64,000 nt of DNA from assembly GCA_030740435.1 (NCBI GenBank), contig JASLXG010000094.1:1-64000 (forward strand). Direction: 5' to 3'. The notes under the pieces were generated by a model. It did no database searches. It was not told the origin of the DNA and was given only the letters and a program-made list of their open reading frames with translations. The stretch's first letter is position 1. Each line of letters starts with the position of its first letter. This DNA comes from Alphaproteobacteria bacterium (GTDB lineage: Bacteria > Pseudomonadota > Alphaproteobacteria > UBA2966). Of this stretch, positions 52,289 through 62,919 are shown in pieces. Made by a program: the position numbers and the translations under genes.

Positions 52289-53422
52289 ATGACGATGAGC
52301 CGCAGGGAACGCGTACTCGCCGCCCTCAACCGCCAACAACCCGACCGGGTGCCGCTCGATCTTGGCGGCACCTATGCCTCCACGGTCTATTGGACGGCCT
52401 ACGAAAAGCTCAAGCGCCACATGAAGCTGGACCACGAGACCGAGCTCGGCATGCGCCGGGCCCGCGTCGCCATTCCCGATGCCTCGATGCTCGACTATTT
52501 CGACGTCGATACCCGGCTGCTCTCGCTCAGCCCCTATGAAGGCGGCTACCAGCGCGACATCGACGAGGACAACTTCGTCGATGAATGGGGCGCCGTCTGG
52601 GGCAAGTCCGGCGACGGCCCCTACCTCAACGTCGGCGGCCCCTTCCAAAAGCCCGACGTCACGCTGGCGGACGTGGAAAACCACAACTGGCCCGATGCCG
52701 ACAACCCCGGCCTCTACCGCGGTTTCCGCGAACGCGCCCAGGCGCTGCGCCAGGCCGGCGACCACGCCATCATCCTGAACATCAGATTGGGCGTGGTGCA
52801 TGAGGCGCAGTTCGTGCGCGGCTATTCGGAATGGCTGGTCGATCTATACCGCCGTCCAGAGATCGCCAGCCGATTGATGGAGCTGGGCAGCGAATACTGT
52901 GCTCGCGTCGCCGAAAACGCCCTGGCCGAGGCCGGCGAGTTCATCGATATCGTGTTTTTCGGCGACGACATGTCGACCCAGCAATCGACCGTCTTCAGCC
53001 CCGACATCTATCGCCGGATGATCAAGCCTCACCAGGCCATGGTCATCGGCCGGGTGAAAAAGGCCGCCCCCGTGAAAGTCGTGTTCCACTGCTGCGGCGC
53101 CATCGCCGATTTGATCGACGACCTGGCCGAGATCGGCGTCGACGCCATCAACCCGGTGCAGGTGGCGGCCAAGGGCATGGACCCTGAACGCCTGAAGCGC
53201 GATTTCGGCGACAAGATGGCGTTCTGGGGCGGCGTCGACACCCAGCGCATCATGCCCCAGGGCGACGAAGACGAGGTGCGCGCCGCCACCCGCCACATCA
53301 TCGATACCCTGGGCACCGGCGGCGGCCTGGTGCTGACGGCCGTCCACAACATCCAGCCCGACGTGCCGCCGGCCAACGTGCTGGCCATGTACGACGAGGC
53401 CCGGCGCTACGGCGGAGCGTAG
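52289..53422 (+). CDS. Uroporphyrinogen-decarboxylase-family protein (methyltransferase branch)
   Basis: A 377-residue member of the UroD superfamily, in the branch with MtaA/CmuA-like methylcobamide:CoM methyltransferases rather than true HemE. It begins MSRRERVLAALNRQQPDRVP and has VDWG-like segments (FVDEWGAVWGKSG), the central EFIDIVFFGDDMSTQQSTVF, VVFHCCGAIADLIDDLAEIG with a His-Cys-Cys that could bind zinc, and AFWGGVDTQRIMPQG. No corrinoid protein is encoded near it. The methyl or decarboxylation substrate is unknown. ATG at 52289 or the one two codons later are both possible. Confidence 0.85.
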   Translation: MTMSRRERVLAALNRQQPDRVPLDLGGTYASTVYWTAYEKLKRHMKLDHETELGMRRARVAIPDASMLDYFDVDTRLLSLSPYEGGYQRDIDEDNFVDEWGAVWGKSGDGPYLNVGGPFQKPDVTLADVENHNWPDADNPGLYRGFRERAQALRQAGDHAIILNIRLGVVHEAQFVRGYSEWLVDLYRRPEIASRLMELGSEYCARVAENALAEAGEFIDIVFFGDDMSTQQSTVFSPDIYRRMIKPHQAMVIGRVKKAAPVKVVFHCCGAIADLIDDLAEIGVDAINPVQVAAKGMDPERLKRDFGDKMAFWGGVDTQRIMPQGDEDEVRAATRHIIDTLGTGGGLVLTAVHNIQPDVPPANVLAMYDEARRYGGA

Positions 53423-53434
53423 TCAAAGGCGGAT

Positions 53435-54094
53435 TCAAACGCCAAGAAAAGCGCGGACAGCCGCCGCCAGCTCGCCCGGCCCATGGCACAGCGCCGCCGG
53501 CCGGGCGGCGGCGAGTTCGTCGCTCTCGGCGAAGCCCCAGCTCGCGGCGATGCAGGGCAGCCCCACATCACGGGCGCCTTCGATGTCGTATTTGCGGTCA
53601 CCGACCATGACGGAGCGTGAAAGGTCGGGGTCCTGCTCGGCGATGAGCTTGGCCAGGATGTCTTGTTTATGGCTGAGCGTGCCATCAAGGCTGGCCCCAT
53701 AGAGCTCCACGAAATAGGGCCCGAGACCCTGCTCATTGATGATCGGCCGGGCGTAATCGAGCAGCTTGGAGGTGGCGACGAACATGCGGACGCCTGCTTT
53801 TTGTAGCTCCGCCAGGGCCTCCGGGATGCCGTCATAGACCCGGTTTTCGCGATAGCCCACACCGGCGTAACGCTGGCGATAGATAGCAACGCCAGCCTGG
53901 ATCAGATCTTCGTCGTCGCTTTGCAGCAACTCGCCGAGCACCAGGTGGAGGGGCGGGCCGATGCAGTGATCGAGGGCGGCCTCGTCGGGCAGCGGCCGCT
54001 CCAGCTCGGCCAGCGCATGGCGCAGCGAGCGCACGATGCCCTCGCGCGAATCGGTCAGCGTGCCGTCGAGGTCGAAGATGGCGCAGGCGGTCAT
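53435..54094 (-). CDS. HAD-family phosphatase (phosphoglycolate phosphatase-like)
   Basis: A 219-residue subfamily IA HAD hydrolase. Motif I is [16 protein letters not shown] (nucleophile and acid Asp), motif [11 protein letters not shown] (Thr/Ser), motif III around [11 protein letters not shown] (Lys), motif [19 protein letters not shown]. The cap domain is helical ([16 protein letters not shown]). Family enzymes include phosphoglycolate phosphatase Gph and the pyrophosphatase PpaX; which one applies here is not decidable. The ATG overlaps the TGA of aat in the upstream direction (ATGA), giving a coupled aat-gph end to the acc operon. Confidence 0.88.
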   Translation of the reverse strand: MTACAIFDLDGTLTDSREGIVRSLRHALAELERPLPDEAALDHCIGPPLHLVLGELLQSDDEDLIQAGVAIYRQRYAGVGYRENRVYDGIPEALAELQKAGVRMFVATSKLLDYARPIINEQGLGPYFVELYGASLDGTLSHKQDILAKLIAEQDPDLSRSVMVGDRKYDIEGARDVGLPCIAASWGFAESDELAAARPAALCHGPGELAAAVRAFLGV

Positions 54095-54756
54095 GCTTGA
54101 TCCGCCAGCGCCAGGCGCAGCACCACGTCGGGCGGCGTATCCTCGGGCAGCGCAAAAAAGTCGCCGCTGACCGCGACGGCCTCGGCCAGCAGCGCGTGGT
54201 ACTTGGCACGGGCGATTTCGATGGCCCCGAAGGTGCTCAGGTGTTCGGTCACGAACTGGGTGTCGAGCAGCCGGTAGCCGCCGTGTTTGAGGCGCGCCAC
54301 CAGGTGGACCAGGGCGATCTTGCTGGCGTCGGCCCCGAGGCTGAACATGCTCTCGCCGAAAAAAGCGGCGCCCACGGCCAGGCCGTAGAGGCCGCCGATC
54401 AGCTCTTGGCCCTGCCAGACCTCGAGGCTGTGGGCGAAGCCGCGCCGGTGCAGGCTAGCGTAGAGCCGGATGATTTCGTCGTTGATCCAGGTGGTGCGCC
54501 GGCCCGGGGCGGGCTTGGCGCAGTTCTCGATGACAGCGGCGAAATCCCGATCGGCGGTGACCTGCAGACCGTCCTGGCGCAGCTTCCTCCCCAACCGCTT
54601 GGGCACGTGAAAGCTGGCCAGCGGGATGATGCCGCGCAGCTCGGGATCGACCCAAAAAAGCGTCGGGTCACGGCGCCCCTCGGCCATGGGAAAGATGCCC
54701 CGGGCGTAGGCTTGCAGCAGGATCTCCGGCGTCAGGTGGCTCATCAGGCTGCTCAT
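54091..54756 (-). CDS. aat: Leucyl/phenylalanyl-tRNA-protein transferase
   Basis: A 221-residue Aat, which adds Leu or Phe from aminoacyl-tRNA to proteins with N-terminal Arg or Lys so that ClpS/ClpAP degrades them. Signature segments are [98 protein letters not shown] and [15 protein letters not shown]. The ATG at 54756 overlaps the accC TGA (ATGA); a second ATG four codons later is possible. Placement after accC is common in alphaproteobacteria. Confidence 0.95.
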   Translation of the reverse strand: MSSLMSHLTPEILLQAYARGIFPMAEGRRDPTLFWVDPELRGIIPLASFHVPKRLGRKLRQDGLQVTADRDFAAVIENCAKPAPGRRTTWINDEIIRLYASLHRRGFAHSLEVWQGQELIGGLYGLAVGAAFFGESMFSLGADASKIALVHLVARLKHGGYRLLDTQFVTEHLSTFGAIEIARAKYHALLAEAVAVSGDFFALPEDTPPDVVLRLALADQA

Positions 54757-56099
54757 CGCCGGGGTGGGTCGATGAAGGACTCCAACCAATGGATGTCGTA
54801 GCTGCCGTTGACGAAGTCGCCGTTCGTCACCAGCGCCTGGTGCAGCGGGATGGTGGTTTCCAGGCCGCCGATGACGTATTCCTCCAGCGCCCGCCTGAGC
54901 CGCATCAGGCATTCGTTGCGCGTCGAGCCGTGGACGATCAGCTTGGAGATCAGCGAATCATAGTGCGGCGGCACGGCGTAGCCTGAGTAAAGCCCCGAAT
55001 CGACCCGCACGCCCAGGCCGCCGGGCGGGTGATAGTCGCTGATGCGGCCGGGCGCCGGCACGAAGGTCTGCGGGTTTTCGGCGTTGATGCGGCATTCGAT
55101 GGCATGGCCGGAAAAGCTCACGTCGGACTGGGCGAAGTCGAGCGGCGAGCCGTGGGCGATGCGCAACTGGGCCCGCACGATGTCGATGCCGGTGATCATC
55201 TCGGTGATGGGATGCTCGACCTGCAGGCGCGTATTCATCTCGATGAAATAAAAGGCGCCGTCCTCGTAGAGGAATTCGATGGTGCCGGCGTTGAGGTAGC
55301 CGAGCTCGCCGACGGCGGCACAGACGGTGGCGCCCAGGCGGTCGCGGGCGTCGGCGTTGAGGGCCGGCGAGGGCGCCTCTTCGAGCACCTTCTGGTGGCG
55401 CCGCTGCAACGAGCAGTCGCGCTCGCCCAGATGAACGACGTTGCCGGCGGCGTCGGCCAGCACCTGCATCTCGATGTGGCGCGGGCGCTGCAACAGCTTT
55501 TCCAGGTAAAGCGCATCGTCGCCGAAGGAGGCCTTGGCTTCGGCCCGGGCCGTGGCCATGGCCTCGATGAGATCGCCCTCCGCCAAGGCCACCTTCATGC
55601 CCCGGCCGCCGCCCCCGGCCGAGGCCTTGACCAGCACCGGATAGCCGATCTCGCGGGCCAGGCGCTGGCCCTCGGCGTCGCTGCCCAGTGCGCCCTCCGA
55701 GCCCGGCACCACCGGCACGCCGTGATCGCGCATGGCTTTCTTGGCCGCGATCTTGTCGCCCATCAGGCGAATGTGGTCGGCCGTCGGGCCGATGAAGGTG
55801 ATGCCATGGGCCGTTACGATCTCGGCGAAATGGGCGTTTTCCGAAAGAAACCCATAGCCCGGGTGGATGGCGTCGGCGTCGGTGATCTCGGCCGCCGAGA
55901 TGACGGCCGGGATGTTGAGGTAGCTTTGGCTGGCCGCCGGCGGGCCGATGCAGACGGCCTCGTCGGCCAGGCGCACGTGCATGGCGTCGGCGTCGGCGGT
56001 GGAATGCACGGCCGCGGTCTTGATGCCCATCTCGCGGCAGGCCCGGTGGATGCGAAGCGCGACCTCTCCGCGGCAGGCGATCAGGACTTTCTCGAACAT
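54753..56099 (-). CDS. accC: Acetyl-CoA carboxylase, biotin carboxylase subunit
   Basis: A 448-residue ATP-grasp enzyme that carboxylates biotin on AccB in the first step of fatty-acid synthesis. Blocks: [20 protein letters not shown] at the N-terminus, [14 protein letters not shown], the glycine-rich [19 protein letters not shown] lid (about 155-170), [60 protein letters not shown] (catalytic Glu/Asn/Arg) and the carboxylase C-domain ([15 protein letters not shown]). It lies three bases downstream of accB, clearly one operon with aroQ, accB and aat. Confidence 0.97.
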   Translation of the reverse strand: MFEKVLIACRGEVALRIHRACREMGIKTAAVHSTADADAMHVRLADEAVCIGPPAASQSYLNIPAVISAAEITDADAIHPGYGFLSENAHFAEIVTAHGITFIGPTADHIRLMGDKIAAKKAMRDHGVPVVPGSEGALGSDAEGQRLAREIGYPVLVKASAGGGGRGMKVALAEGDLIEAMATARAEAKASFGDDALYLEKLLQRPRHIEMQVLADAAGNVVHLGERDCSLQRRHQKVLEEAPSPALNADARDRLGATVCAAVGELGYLNAGTIEFLYEDGAFYFIEMNTRLQVEHPITEMITGIDIVRAQLRIAHGSPLDFAQSDVSFSGHAIECRINAENPQTFVPAPGRISDYHPPGGLGVRVDSGLYSGYAVPPHYDSLISKLIVHGSTRNECLMRLRRALEEYVIGGLETTIPLHQALVTNGDFVNGSYDIHWLESFIDPPRR

Positions 56100-56102
56100 G
56101 AT

Positions 56103-56540
56103 CTATTCGATGATCAACAGGATCTCGCCGTATTCCACCGGCGCGCCGTCGGAAAACAGGATTTGGCGAACCGTGCCGCCGCGCGGCGCCGGAATCGGGT
56201 TCATGGTCTTCATGGCCTCGATGATCAGTAGCGTCTGGCCTTCGCTGACGCTGTCGCCGATCTGGACGAAGGGATCGGCACCAGGTTCAGGCGCCACATA
56301 AGCGGTGCCAACGACGGGCGAGGTGACGGCTCCGGGATGGCTGGGCGGCTCGGCCGCCGCCGAGTCGTGGCCGAGCGCCATGCTGGGGGTTGGGGCGAAA
56401 GCGGCGACGGGGGCCGGTGAACGCCCCACGCGAACCCGAGTCTGGCCCTCGGCCCATTCGATCTCGGTCAGTCCAGTTTCTTCAAGTAAATCGGAAAGTT
56501 TCCGTATTAACTCTTTGTTCGGGCTTAATTTTTCAGGCAT
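56103..56540 (-). CDS. accB: Acetyl-CoA carboxylase, biotin carboxyl carrier protein
   Basis: A 145-residue BCCP. An N-terminal helical segment (ELIRKLSDLLEETGLTEIEW) precedes an Ala/Pro-rich flexible linker and the biotinyl domain, where the modified lysine is in LIIEAMKTMNPIPAP about residue 110. The thumb-like insertion VGTAYVAPEPGADPFVQIGD is present, as in E. coli AccB. AAGGA precedes the ATG. Biotin is attached by BirA, encoded elsewhere. It is 11 bp downstream of aroQ, and a promoter for the run probably lies upstream of aroQ. Confidence 0.96.
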   Translation of the reverse strand: MPEKLSPNKELIRKLSDLLEETGLTEIEWAEGQTRVRVGRSPAPVAAFAPTPSMALGHDSAAAEPPSHPGAVTSPVVGTAYVAPEPGADPFVQIGDSVSEGQTLLIIEAMKTMNPIPAPRGGTVRQILFSDGAPVEYGEILLIIE

Positions 56541-56551
56541 TGTTTTCCTTC

Positions 56552-56998
56552 TCAGCCGGCCTCTTCAAGGACCGTGGCCAGGGCCTCGAGAGCCAGGCCA
56601 TAGCCCGCAATACCGAAACCGGCGATGACCCCGATGGCCGCCGGGCTGACGCGCGAGTGATGGCGGAAGGCCTCGCGGCTGTAGATGTTGGAGACGTGGA
56701 TCTCGATCACCGGCAGCGCCACGCCTTGCAGCGCATCGGGGATGGCCACCGAGGTGTGGCTGAGGCCGCCGGCGTTGATGACGATGCCGGCGTGGCTCGA
56801 ACGCGCCTCCTGGATCCAGTCGACGATTTCGCCCTCGTGATTGCTCTGACGGCAGTCTGCTTCCAGCCCCAGGCCGGCGGCCCGCTCAGCCGACAGCTTT
56901 TCGACATCGGCGAGCGTCGCCTGGCCGTAGATCTCCGGCTGGCGCGTGCCCAACAGATTAAGGTTGGGTCCGTTGATGACCATAACCTTGGTCGTCAT
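56552..56998 (-). CDS. aroQ: 3-Dehydroquinate dehydratase, type II
   Basis: A 148-residue dodecameric type II dehydroquinase of the shikimate pathway. It carries [19 protein letters not shown] (with the active-site Tyr and Arg region), [33 protein letters not shown] and [19 protein letters not shown]. The ATG at 56998 directly precedes the conserved first strand; a longer frame reaches into the divergent promoter region and is not supported. It heads the aroQ-accB-accC-aat-phosphatase run, an order often seen in alphaproteobacteria. Confidence 0.96.
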   Translation of the reverse strand: MTTKVMVINGPNLNLLGTRQPEIYGQATLADVEKLSAERAAGLGLEADCRQSNHEGEIVDWIQEARSSHAGIVINAGGLSHTSVAIPDALQGVALPVIEIHVSNIYSREAFRHHSRVSPAAIGVIAGFGIAGYGLALEALATVLEEAG

Positions 56999-57140
56999 CG
57001 CTTCCTGCCCGGCCTCGCCAATTCCCCTGCCGTTTATAGCATGGCCGCTGGATCTTGAAAGCAAGCCTTTGCCTACCAATTGTTCAGGCATAGACTAGGA
57101 ACTCTCGGGACCTTTTGGGCAAGACAAAACGGGGGTTGGC

Positions 57141-58127
57141 GTGGCCATCAGCCTTTCCATCAACGGTGAACAGCGGCAATTTGCCGCCGTGCTTTCGATC
57201 CAGCAGCTGCTCGACGAATTGGGCCTCGATGCTCGCAAGGTGGCGCTCGAGCGCAATCTCGAGATCGTGCCCAAGTCGGCCTATCAGGGCACCCGGCTGG
57301 CCGAGGGCGACCGCATCGAGATCGTCCATTTCATTGGCGGGGGCGCCGCCGGCGGGGCCAGCGACAGCTTCACGGTGGCCGGCCGGAGCTTTTCCTCGCG
57401 GCTGCTGGTGGGCACCGGCAAGTACAAGGATTTCGAGGAAACGGCGGCGGCCATCAAGGCCTCGGGAGCCGAGATCGTCACCGTTGCCGTGCGCCGGGTC
57501 AACATCACCGACCCGAGCCAGCCCCTGCTGGTCGATTTCGTCGATCCCAAGAAGTACACCTATCTGCCCAACACCGCCGGCTGCTACAGCGCCGAGGAAG
57601 CGTTGCGCACGCTGCGCCTGGCCCGCGAGGCCGGTGGCTGGTCGCTGGTCAAGCTCGAGGTGCTGGGCGACCAGAAAACCCTCTATCCCGACATGGTCGA
57701 GACCCTGCAGGCCGCCGAGACGTTGATTGCCGAGGGTTTCCAGGTCATGGTCTACTGCACCGACGATCCCCTCATGGCCAAGCGCCTGGAAGACATCGGC
57801 TGCGCCGCCATCATGCCGTTGGCGGCGCCCATCGGCTCGGGCTTGGGCATCCAGAACCCCATCAACATCCGCCTCATCGTCGAGCAGTCCAGCGTGCCGG
57901 TGCTGGTCGATGCCGGCGTCGGCACGGCCTCGGACGCCACGGTGGCCATGGAACTGGGTTGCGACGGCGTGCTCATGAACACCGCCATCGCCGAGGCCCG
58001 GGACCCCATTGTCATGGCCCGGGCCATGAAACTGGCCATCGAAGCGGGAAGGCTCGCTTATCAGGCCGGACGCATGCCGAAAAAGAGCTACGCCGATCCC
58101 TCGTCGCCGCTGGCCGGGCTGATCTGA
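57141..58127 (+). CDS. thiSG: Fused sulfur carrier ThiS and thiazole synthase ThiG
   Basis: A 328-residue bifunctional protein for the thiazole half of thiamine. Residues 1-68 are ThiS, from [20 protein letters not shown] to [12 protein letters not shown] short Gly/Ala linker follows, and about 77-328 is Thi[31 protein letters not shown] (with the Schiff-base lysine normally in LKLEVLGD, here [15 protein letters not shown]), and [17 protein letters not shown]. ThiS must end in a free Gly-Gly to carry sulfur, and in this fusion the Gly-Gly is internal, as in other alphaproteobacterial fusions. The start is GTG. I saw no TPP riboswitch upstream. Confidence 0.93.
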   Translation: MAISLSINGEQRQFAAVLSIQQLLDELGLDARKVALERNLEIVPKSAYQGTRLAEGDRIEIVHFIGGGAAGGASDSFTVAGRSFSSRLLVGTGKYKDFEETAAAIKASGAEIVTVAVRRVNITDPSQPLLVDFVDPKKYTYLPNTAGCYSAEEALRTLRLAREAGGWSLVKLEVLGDQKTLYPDMVETLQAAETLIAEGFQVMVYCTDDPLMAKRLEDIGCAAIMPLAAPIGSGLGIQNPINIRLIVEQSSVPVLVDAGVGTASDATVAMELGCDGVLMNTAIAEARDPIVMARAMKLAIEAGRLAYQAGRMPKKSYADPSSPLAGLI

Positions 58128-58134
58128 GGCCGGT

Positions 58135-58917
58135 GTGAGGTTTCGGGGTCGCTGGCTTGGCCGCCGCATCCCGCCCTGGCGACGCCGGGCCTATGTGCTG
58201 GCGACGCTGCTGGTGGTCTTGCCCTTGCTGGCCAGTGCCGCCCAGATGATGGCCAGCGGCCGGCCGCATTGGTCCAATGCCAGCCACGCCACGTCAGGCC
58301 AGGCGCCCGCTGCCGCGACCACGCCGGAAGCCGTGCTGCAGGTCTATGCCGCCCGCACCTGGGGCCTGCGCGGCGCGCTGGCCAGCCATTCCTGGATCAC
58401 CAGCAAGCGCCGCGGCGCGGCTCACTACCGGCGCTATGAGGTCATCGGCTGGCGCGCCTTTCGCGGCCGGCCGCCGCTCAGGGTAAAGCGCGGCATCCCC
58501 GACGGCGAGTGGTTCTCCAACGTGCCGTTGAAGCTGGTCGACCTGCGCGGGCCCGGTGTCGAGGAACTCATCGACAAGGTCGAGACGGCGGTGCGCGACT
58601 ATCCCCACGCCGCGGATTACAGCACCTGGCCCGGCCCCAACAGCAACACCTTCACCGCCTACATCGGCCGCCAAGTGCCCGAGCTCGGCCTCGACCTGCC
58701 GCCCACCGCCATCGGCAAGGACTACCTGCCCCATGGCGCGGTCTTCGGGCGGCCGCCCAGCGGGCGCGGTTTCCAGGTCTCGCTGTTTGGCGTTGCCGGC
58801 ATCCTGGTGGGCCTGGAGGAGGGCATCGAAGTCAACCTCTTCGGCCTGGTCGTCGGCCTCGATTTCAATCCCCCGGCGCTTAAGCTTCCGGGCCTCGGGC
58901 GGCTGGGCTGGGACTGA
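58135..58917 (+). CDS. DUF3750 membrane-anchored protein
   Basis: A 260-residue protein. An N-terminal Arg-rich stretch and one transmembrane helix (YVLATLLVVLPLLASAAQMM) anchor it. The conserved region starts VLQVYAARTWGLRGALASHS and contains WITSKRRGAAHYRRYEVIGW and YSTWPGPNSNTFTAYIGRQV, the family's most conserved segment, with further His and Asp residues that could form an active site. The fold has been compared with NlpC/P60-like peptidases, but this is uncertain. GTG start, 7 bp after thiSG, so co-transcribed; a link to thiamine is not evident. Confidence 0.85.
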   Translation: MRFRGRWLGRRIPPWRRRAYVLATLLVVLPLLASAAQMMASGRPHWSNASHATSGQAPAAATTPEAVLQVYAARTWGLRGALASHSWITSKRRGAAHYRRYEVIGWRAFRGRPPLRVKRGIPDGEWFSNVPLKLVDLRGPGVEELIDKVETAVRDYPHAADYSTWPGPNSNTFTAYIGRQVPELGLDLPPTAIGKDYLPHGAVFGRPPSGRGFQVSLFGVAGILVGLEEGIEVNLFGLVVGLDFNPPALKLPGLGRLGWD

Positions 58918-58983
58918 TTTGGCAATTCAAGTTCGATGCCATCCACCGCACCTCCCCCCCACCCTGGCCCGACCGGGTAGATG

Positions 58984-59019
58984 GGTAACAGTTTAGACCG
59001 CTGACATAGGTAACACTTT
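58984..59019. repeat. Direct repeat GGTAACA(G/C)TTT, possible insertion-sequence end
   Basis: Two 11-base copies (58984-58994 and 59009-59019) begin 25 bases apart. They lie inside a larger inverted repeat, CCCCACCCTG at 58957-58966 and CAGGGTGGGG at 59045-59054. Paired GGTAACA-type direct repeats remind me of ends of IS481-like elements, but there is no transposase here. It may be a remnant or a small intergenic repeat. Confidence 0.4.
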
Positions 59020-59022
59020 TCA

Positions 59023-59062
59023 CCTCCCCCTTGATGGGGGAGGGCAGGGTGGGGTTTTTTTT
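59023..59062 (+). terminator. Candidate terminator of the thiSG transcript
   Basis: CCTCCCCC and GGGGGAGG form an 8-bp stem with a five-base loop (59023-59043). Eight T residues follow, but only after eleven intervening bases, so the fit to a standard terminator is incomplete. On the minus strand no T run follows. The same CTCCCCC-loop-GGGGGAG motif with a GGGTGGGG tail is a frequent intergenic repeat in related genomes, from my general recollection. Confidence 0.5.
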
Positions 59063-59067
59063 GTGTC

Positions 59068-59823
59068 CTATGAATTGCCCTCGCGGGCCAGCTCGATCAA
59101 ATCCCGCATCTGTTCGAACTTGATGAAGCCCGGCAGCACCTGGTCGCCGACGACGAAGCCGGGCGTGCCGTTGATGCCCAGTTCGCGGGCCAGGACATGG
59201 TTGCGCCGGATCAATGCCTCGACATCGGGCGAGGCCATGTCGCGGCGCAGCCGGCTGGTGTCGAAGCCGAGTTCGGCAGCGGTCTCCATGACGCGGCCTT
59301 CGTTGAGCGTGCCGCGCACGTTCATCAGGGCGTCGTGGAAGGCCTGGTAGCGTTCCGGTGCCTGGCGTCGCGAGGCGATGGCGGCGCGTGAGGCCAGCAC
59401 CGATTCCGGACCCAGGATGGGGAACTCCTTGAACACCACGCGCAGCTTGGGATCGGCCTCGATCAGCTTGGCCAGCACCGGATGGAAGCGCTTGCAATAG
59501 CCGCAGCGGTAGTCGAAGAACTCGACCAGGGTGACGTCGCCCTCGGGGTTGCCGCCCACTGGGGCCTCGGGATCGCGGAAGATGGCTTCGGCGTTGGCCG
59601 CAATCTTGCCCTTGTTGCGTTGGCTTTCGGCGTCGCGCTCGCGGGCCTCGAGGCGTTTGACGGAATCCAAAATGACCTCGGGATGGGCCATCAAATAGTC
59701 GTGCACCAATTTTTCGATGGCCGCCTTCTGGGCCTTGTCGAAAATCTCCGCCGCCGGTGCCGCTGGTGCCGTCAACACCAGCGCCGCCGCCAGGGCCAAG
59801 CCACCTGCCGAGGTTCTCAACAT
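59068..59823 (-). CDS. Periplasmic DsbA-family thiol oxidoreductase (Com1-like)
   Basis: A 251-residue secreted protein with a signal peptide (TSAGGLALAAALVLTAPAAP), a helical N-terminal extension (KAAIEKLVHDYLMAHPEVIL) and a thioredoxin-like domain whose active site is FFDYRCGYCKRFHPVLAK (CGYC). The cis-Pro loop is GINGTPGFVVGDQVLPGF. This layout matches the Com1/ScsC-like group rather than classical DsbA. The ATG at 59823 has AAGGAG; a longer reading adds an unlikely N-terminus. It follows glpK at 66 bp in the same direction. It probably forms or isomerises disulfides in envelope proteins. Confidence 0.88.
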   Translation of the reverse strand: MLRTSAGGLALAAALVLTAPAAPAAEIFDKAQKAAIEKLVHDYLMAHPEVILDSVKRLEARERDAESQRNKGKIAANAEAIFRDPEAPVGGNPEGDVTLVEFFDYRCGYCKRFHPVLAKLIEADPKLRVVFKEFPILGPESVLASRAAIASRRQAPERYQAFHDALMNVRGTLNEGRVMETAAELGFDTSRLRRDMASPDVEALIRRNHVLARELGINGTPGFVVGDQVLPGFIKFEQMRDLIELAREGNS

Positions 59824-59889
59824 CAACGCTTCTCCTTTGCCGCCCCTTAGCATACCAGCCTCACGGCGTTCCAAACCTTCACATTAATA

Positions 59890-61371
<1,482 letters not shown>

Positions 61372-61394
61372 GTCGGGCGCTGTCTCCGCTGTTG

Positions 61395-62828
61395 CTAGCG
61401 TTTTCGCTTGCCGCCCCGGCGGCTCTCTCGGGCCACCTTGATGGCGCTGATGATGTCTTGTGCTCTGAGCCAGCCGGGCGAGTTTTGCGGCAGTTTCTTG
61501 GCCGCCCGTTCGGCCTGGAGCAAAGCCTCGACGGCGCGGCCCAGGCGAAAGGCGAATTCGGCGCTGGCCAGGGCCGAGAGGCCGAAGCGGCCCTCGCGGC
61601 CATAGGCCACGGCGAGCTGGCGCCAGATGCCGATCAGGTTGCTGTCCTGGCGTGCCGCCGTTTCGAGGTGGCCGATGGCGGCGGCCAGCAGGCTGGCATC
61701 CTGGCTGGCTATCTGGGACTGAGCCAGGCCCACCCGCAGCAGCGCCAGTTCGGGCCTGAGCCGCACGGCGGCTTGGTAGGGCACCAGCGATTCCTTGACG
61801 CGGCCGTGTTCGTAGAGGATCTGCCCTTTGAGTTCCTGGAAAAAGGCGTCGTCGGGGCGCTCGGCGAGTAGATGTTCGATCTCGACCAAGGCCTTTTGCA
61901 GCTGGCTGTCGTTATGATGGGCCGCCGCCCGGGCATAACGCGCGGCTACCGAGCGGTCGCTCGCGGGATAGCGCTTGAAGACCCGGGCCGGGCTCTCGAT
62001 GAACCCTCTGAGCTTGGCCTGCAGGCGCTGGAAGGCCTCGATTTCCGCCGCCGAGGGCTTGGCATCGCGGTATTTCGAGGTTTCCGCCCGGCGCCGCAGC
62101 AGCTCGATGCGCTGGCGGTTGAGGGGGTGGCTCTGGGCGTAGGGGTCCTGACTTTGGCGTGATAGCAGCTCCTGCTCGCCCAGAATATCGAGAAAATCCA
62201 GCAGACCCTGCGGCGAGCGGCCGCTTTCGGCCAGCAGCGCCACGGCCGCCTGGTCGGCCGCCGATTCCTGGGTCCGGCTGTACTTCAGGAAGGTGCGACC
62301 GGCCATATGCTGGCCGCCGAGCAGAATGGCCGGGGCCGCCTGGGCACCACCCGGGGCGCCGCTGACCATCGCCGCCGCCCCCAACACCATGCCGATGATG
62401 GCCGGCACGCTGGCATTCTTCAGCGCCTCCTGGGTGCGGGCCAGGTGGCCGCCGGAAATGTGGCCGGTCTCATGGGCCAGTACGCCGATGAGCTGCTGCG
62501 GGCTGCCTGCCGCCAGCAACAGTCCGGTGTTGACGAAGATCTTCTGGCCGCCGGCCACGAAGGCATTGAGACCGCGGTCCTTGACGATGAGGACACGTAC
62601 CGCGCTGGCGTCGAGACCGGCGGCGGTGAACAGTGGCGCGGCATATGTGCCGATGGTATGTTCCACCTCCGCATCTCGGATCAAGGCAATCCGCCGCGCC
62701 TGGGCCGTCGTGGCGGTAACGGCAAGGGCGCAGACCAGGACCCAGATTAACCACAGGTTTCGGGCCTGGCCTTGGCCCAGGAGCCGTATCACCGACGTTA
62801 CGAGAATTACAGGAATGCGTTCGAGCAA
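61395..62828 (-). CDS. BepA-like M48 metalloprotease with TPR domain
   Basis: A 477-residue periplasmic zinc protease. After an N-terminal hydrophobic segment ([20 protein letters not shown]) comes the M48 domain with [19 protein letters not shown] (HExxH, Glu in the next helix region around residue 215), then helical tetratricopeptide repeats from about 290 to 470 ([38 protein letters not shown]). BepA in E. coli checks assembly of the outer-membrane protein LptD, so a similar role in envelope quality control is likely. The first in-frame start is TTG at 62828; a GTG at 62792 would also keep the signal peptide. Confidence 0.9.
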   Translation of the reverse strand: MLERIPVILVTSVIRLLGQGQARNLWLIWVLVCALAVTATTAQARRIALIRDAEVEHTIGTYAAPLFTAAGLDASAVRVLIVKDRGLNAFVAGGQKIFVNTGLLLAAGSPQQLIGVLAHETGHISGGHLARTQEALKNASVPAIIGMVLGAAAMVSGAPGGAQAAPAILLGGQHMAGRTFLKYSRTQESAADQAAVALLAESGRSPQGLLDFLDILGEQELLSRQSQDPYAQSHPLNRQRIELLRRRAETSKYRDAKPSAAEIEAFQRLQAKLRGFIESPARVFKRYPASDRSVAARYARAAAHHNDSQLQKALVEIEHLLAERPDDAFFQELKGQILYEHGRVKESLVPYQAAVRLRPELALLRVGLAQSQIASQDASLLAAAIGHLETAARQDSNLIGIWRQLAVAYGREGRFGLSALASAEFAFRLGRAVEALLQAERAAKKLPQNSPGWLRAQDIISAIKVARESRRGGKRKR

Positions 62829-62919
62829 GTCACGGCCTCCGATCGACCCGTGTCAACCTAAGGGCGGTGCCAGGCGCGGTCAACGCGGGGCTCTCAGGAG
62901 GTGCCCGTCGTCGGCCCTG

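Noticed and set aside
56999-57140. Possible TPP riboswitch upstream of thiSG
   Set aside because: I looked for the conserved CTGAGA-type core and the paired P2-P4 elements and found none in the 142 bp before the GTG.
58880-59497. 205-codon frame on the minus strand overlapping the DsbA-like gene
   Set aside because: It is out of frame with the CGYC protein and mostly translates the intergenic repeat and the shadow of the real gene.
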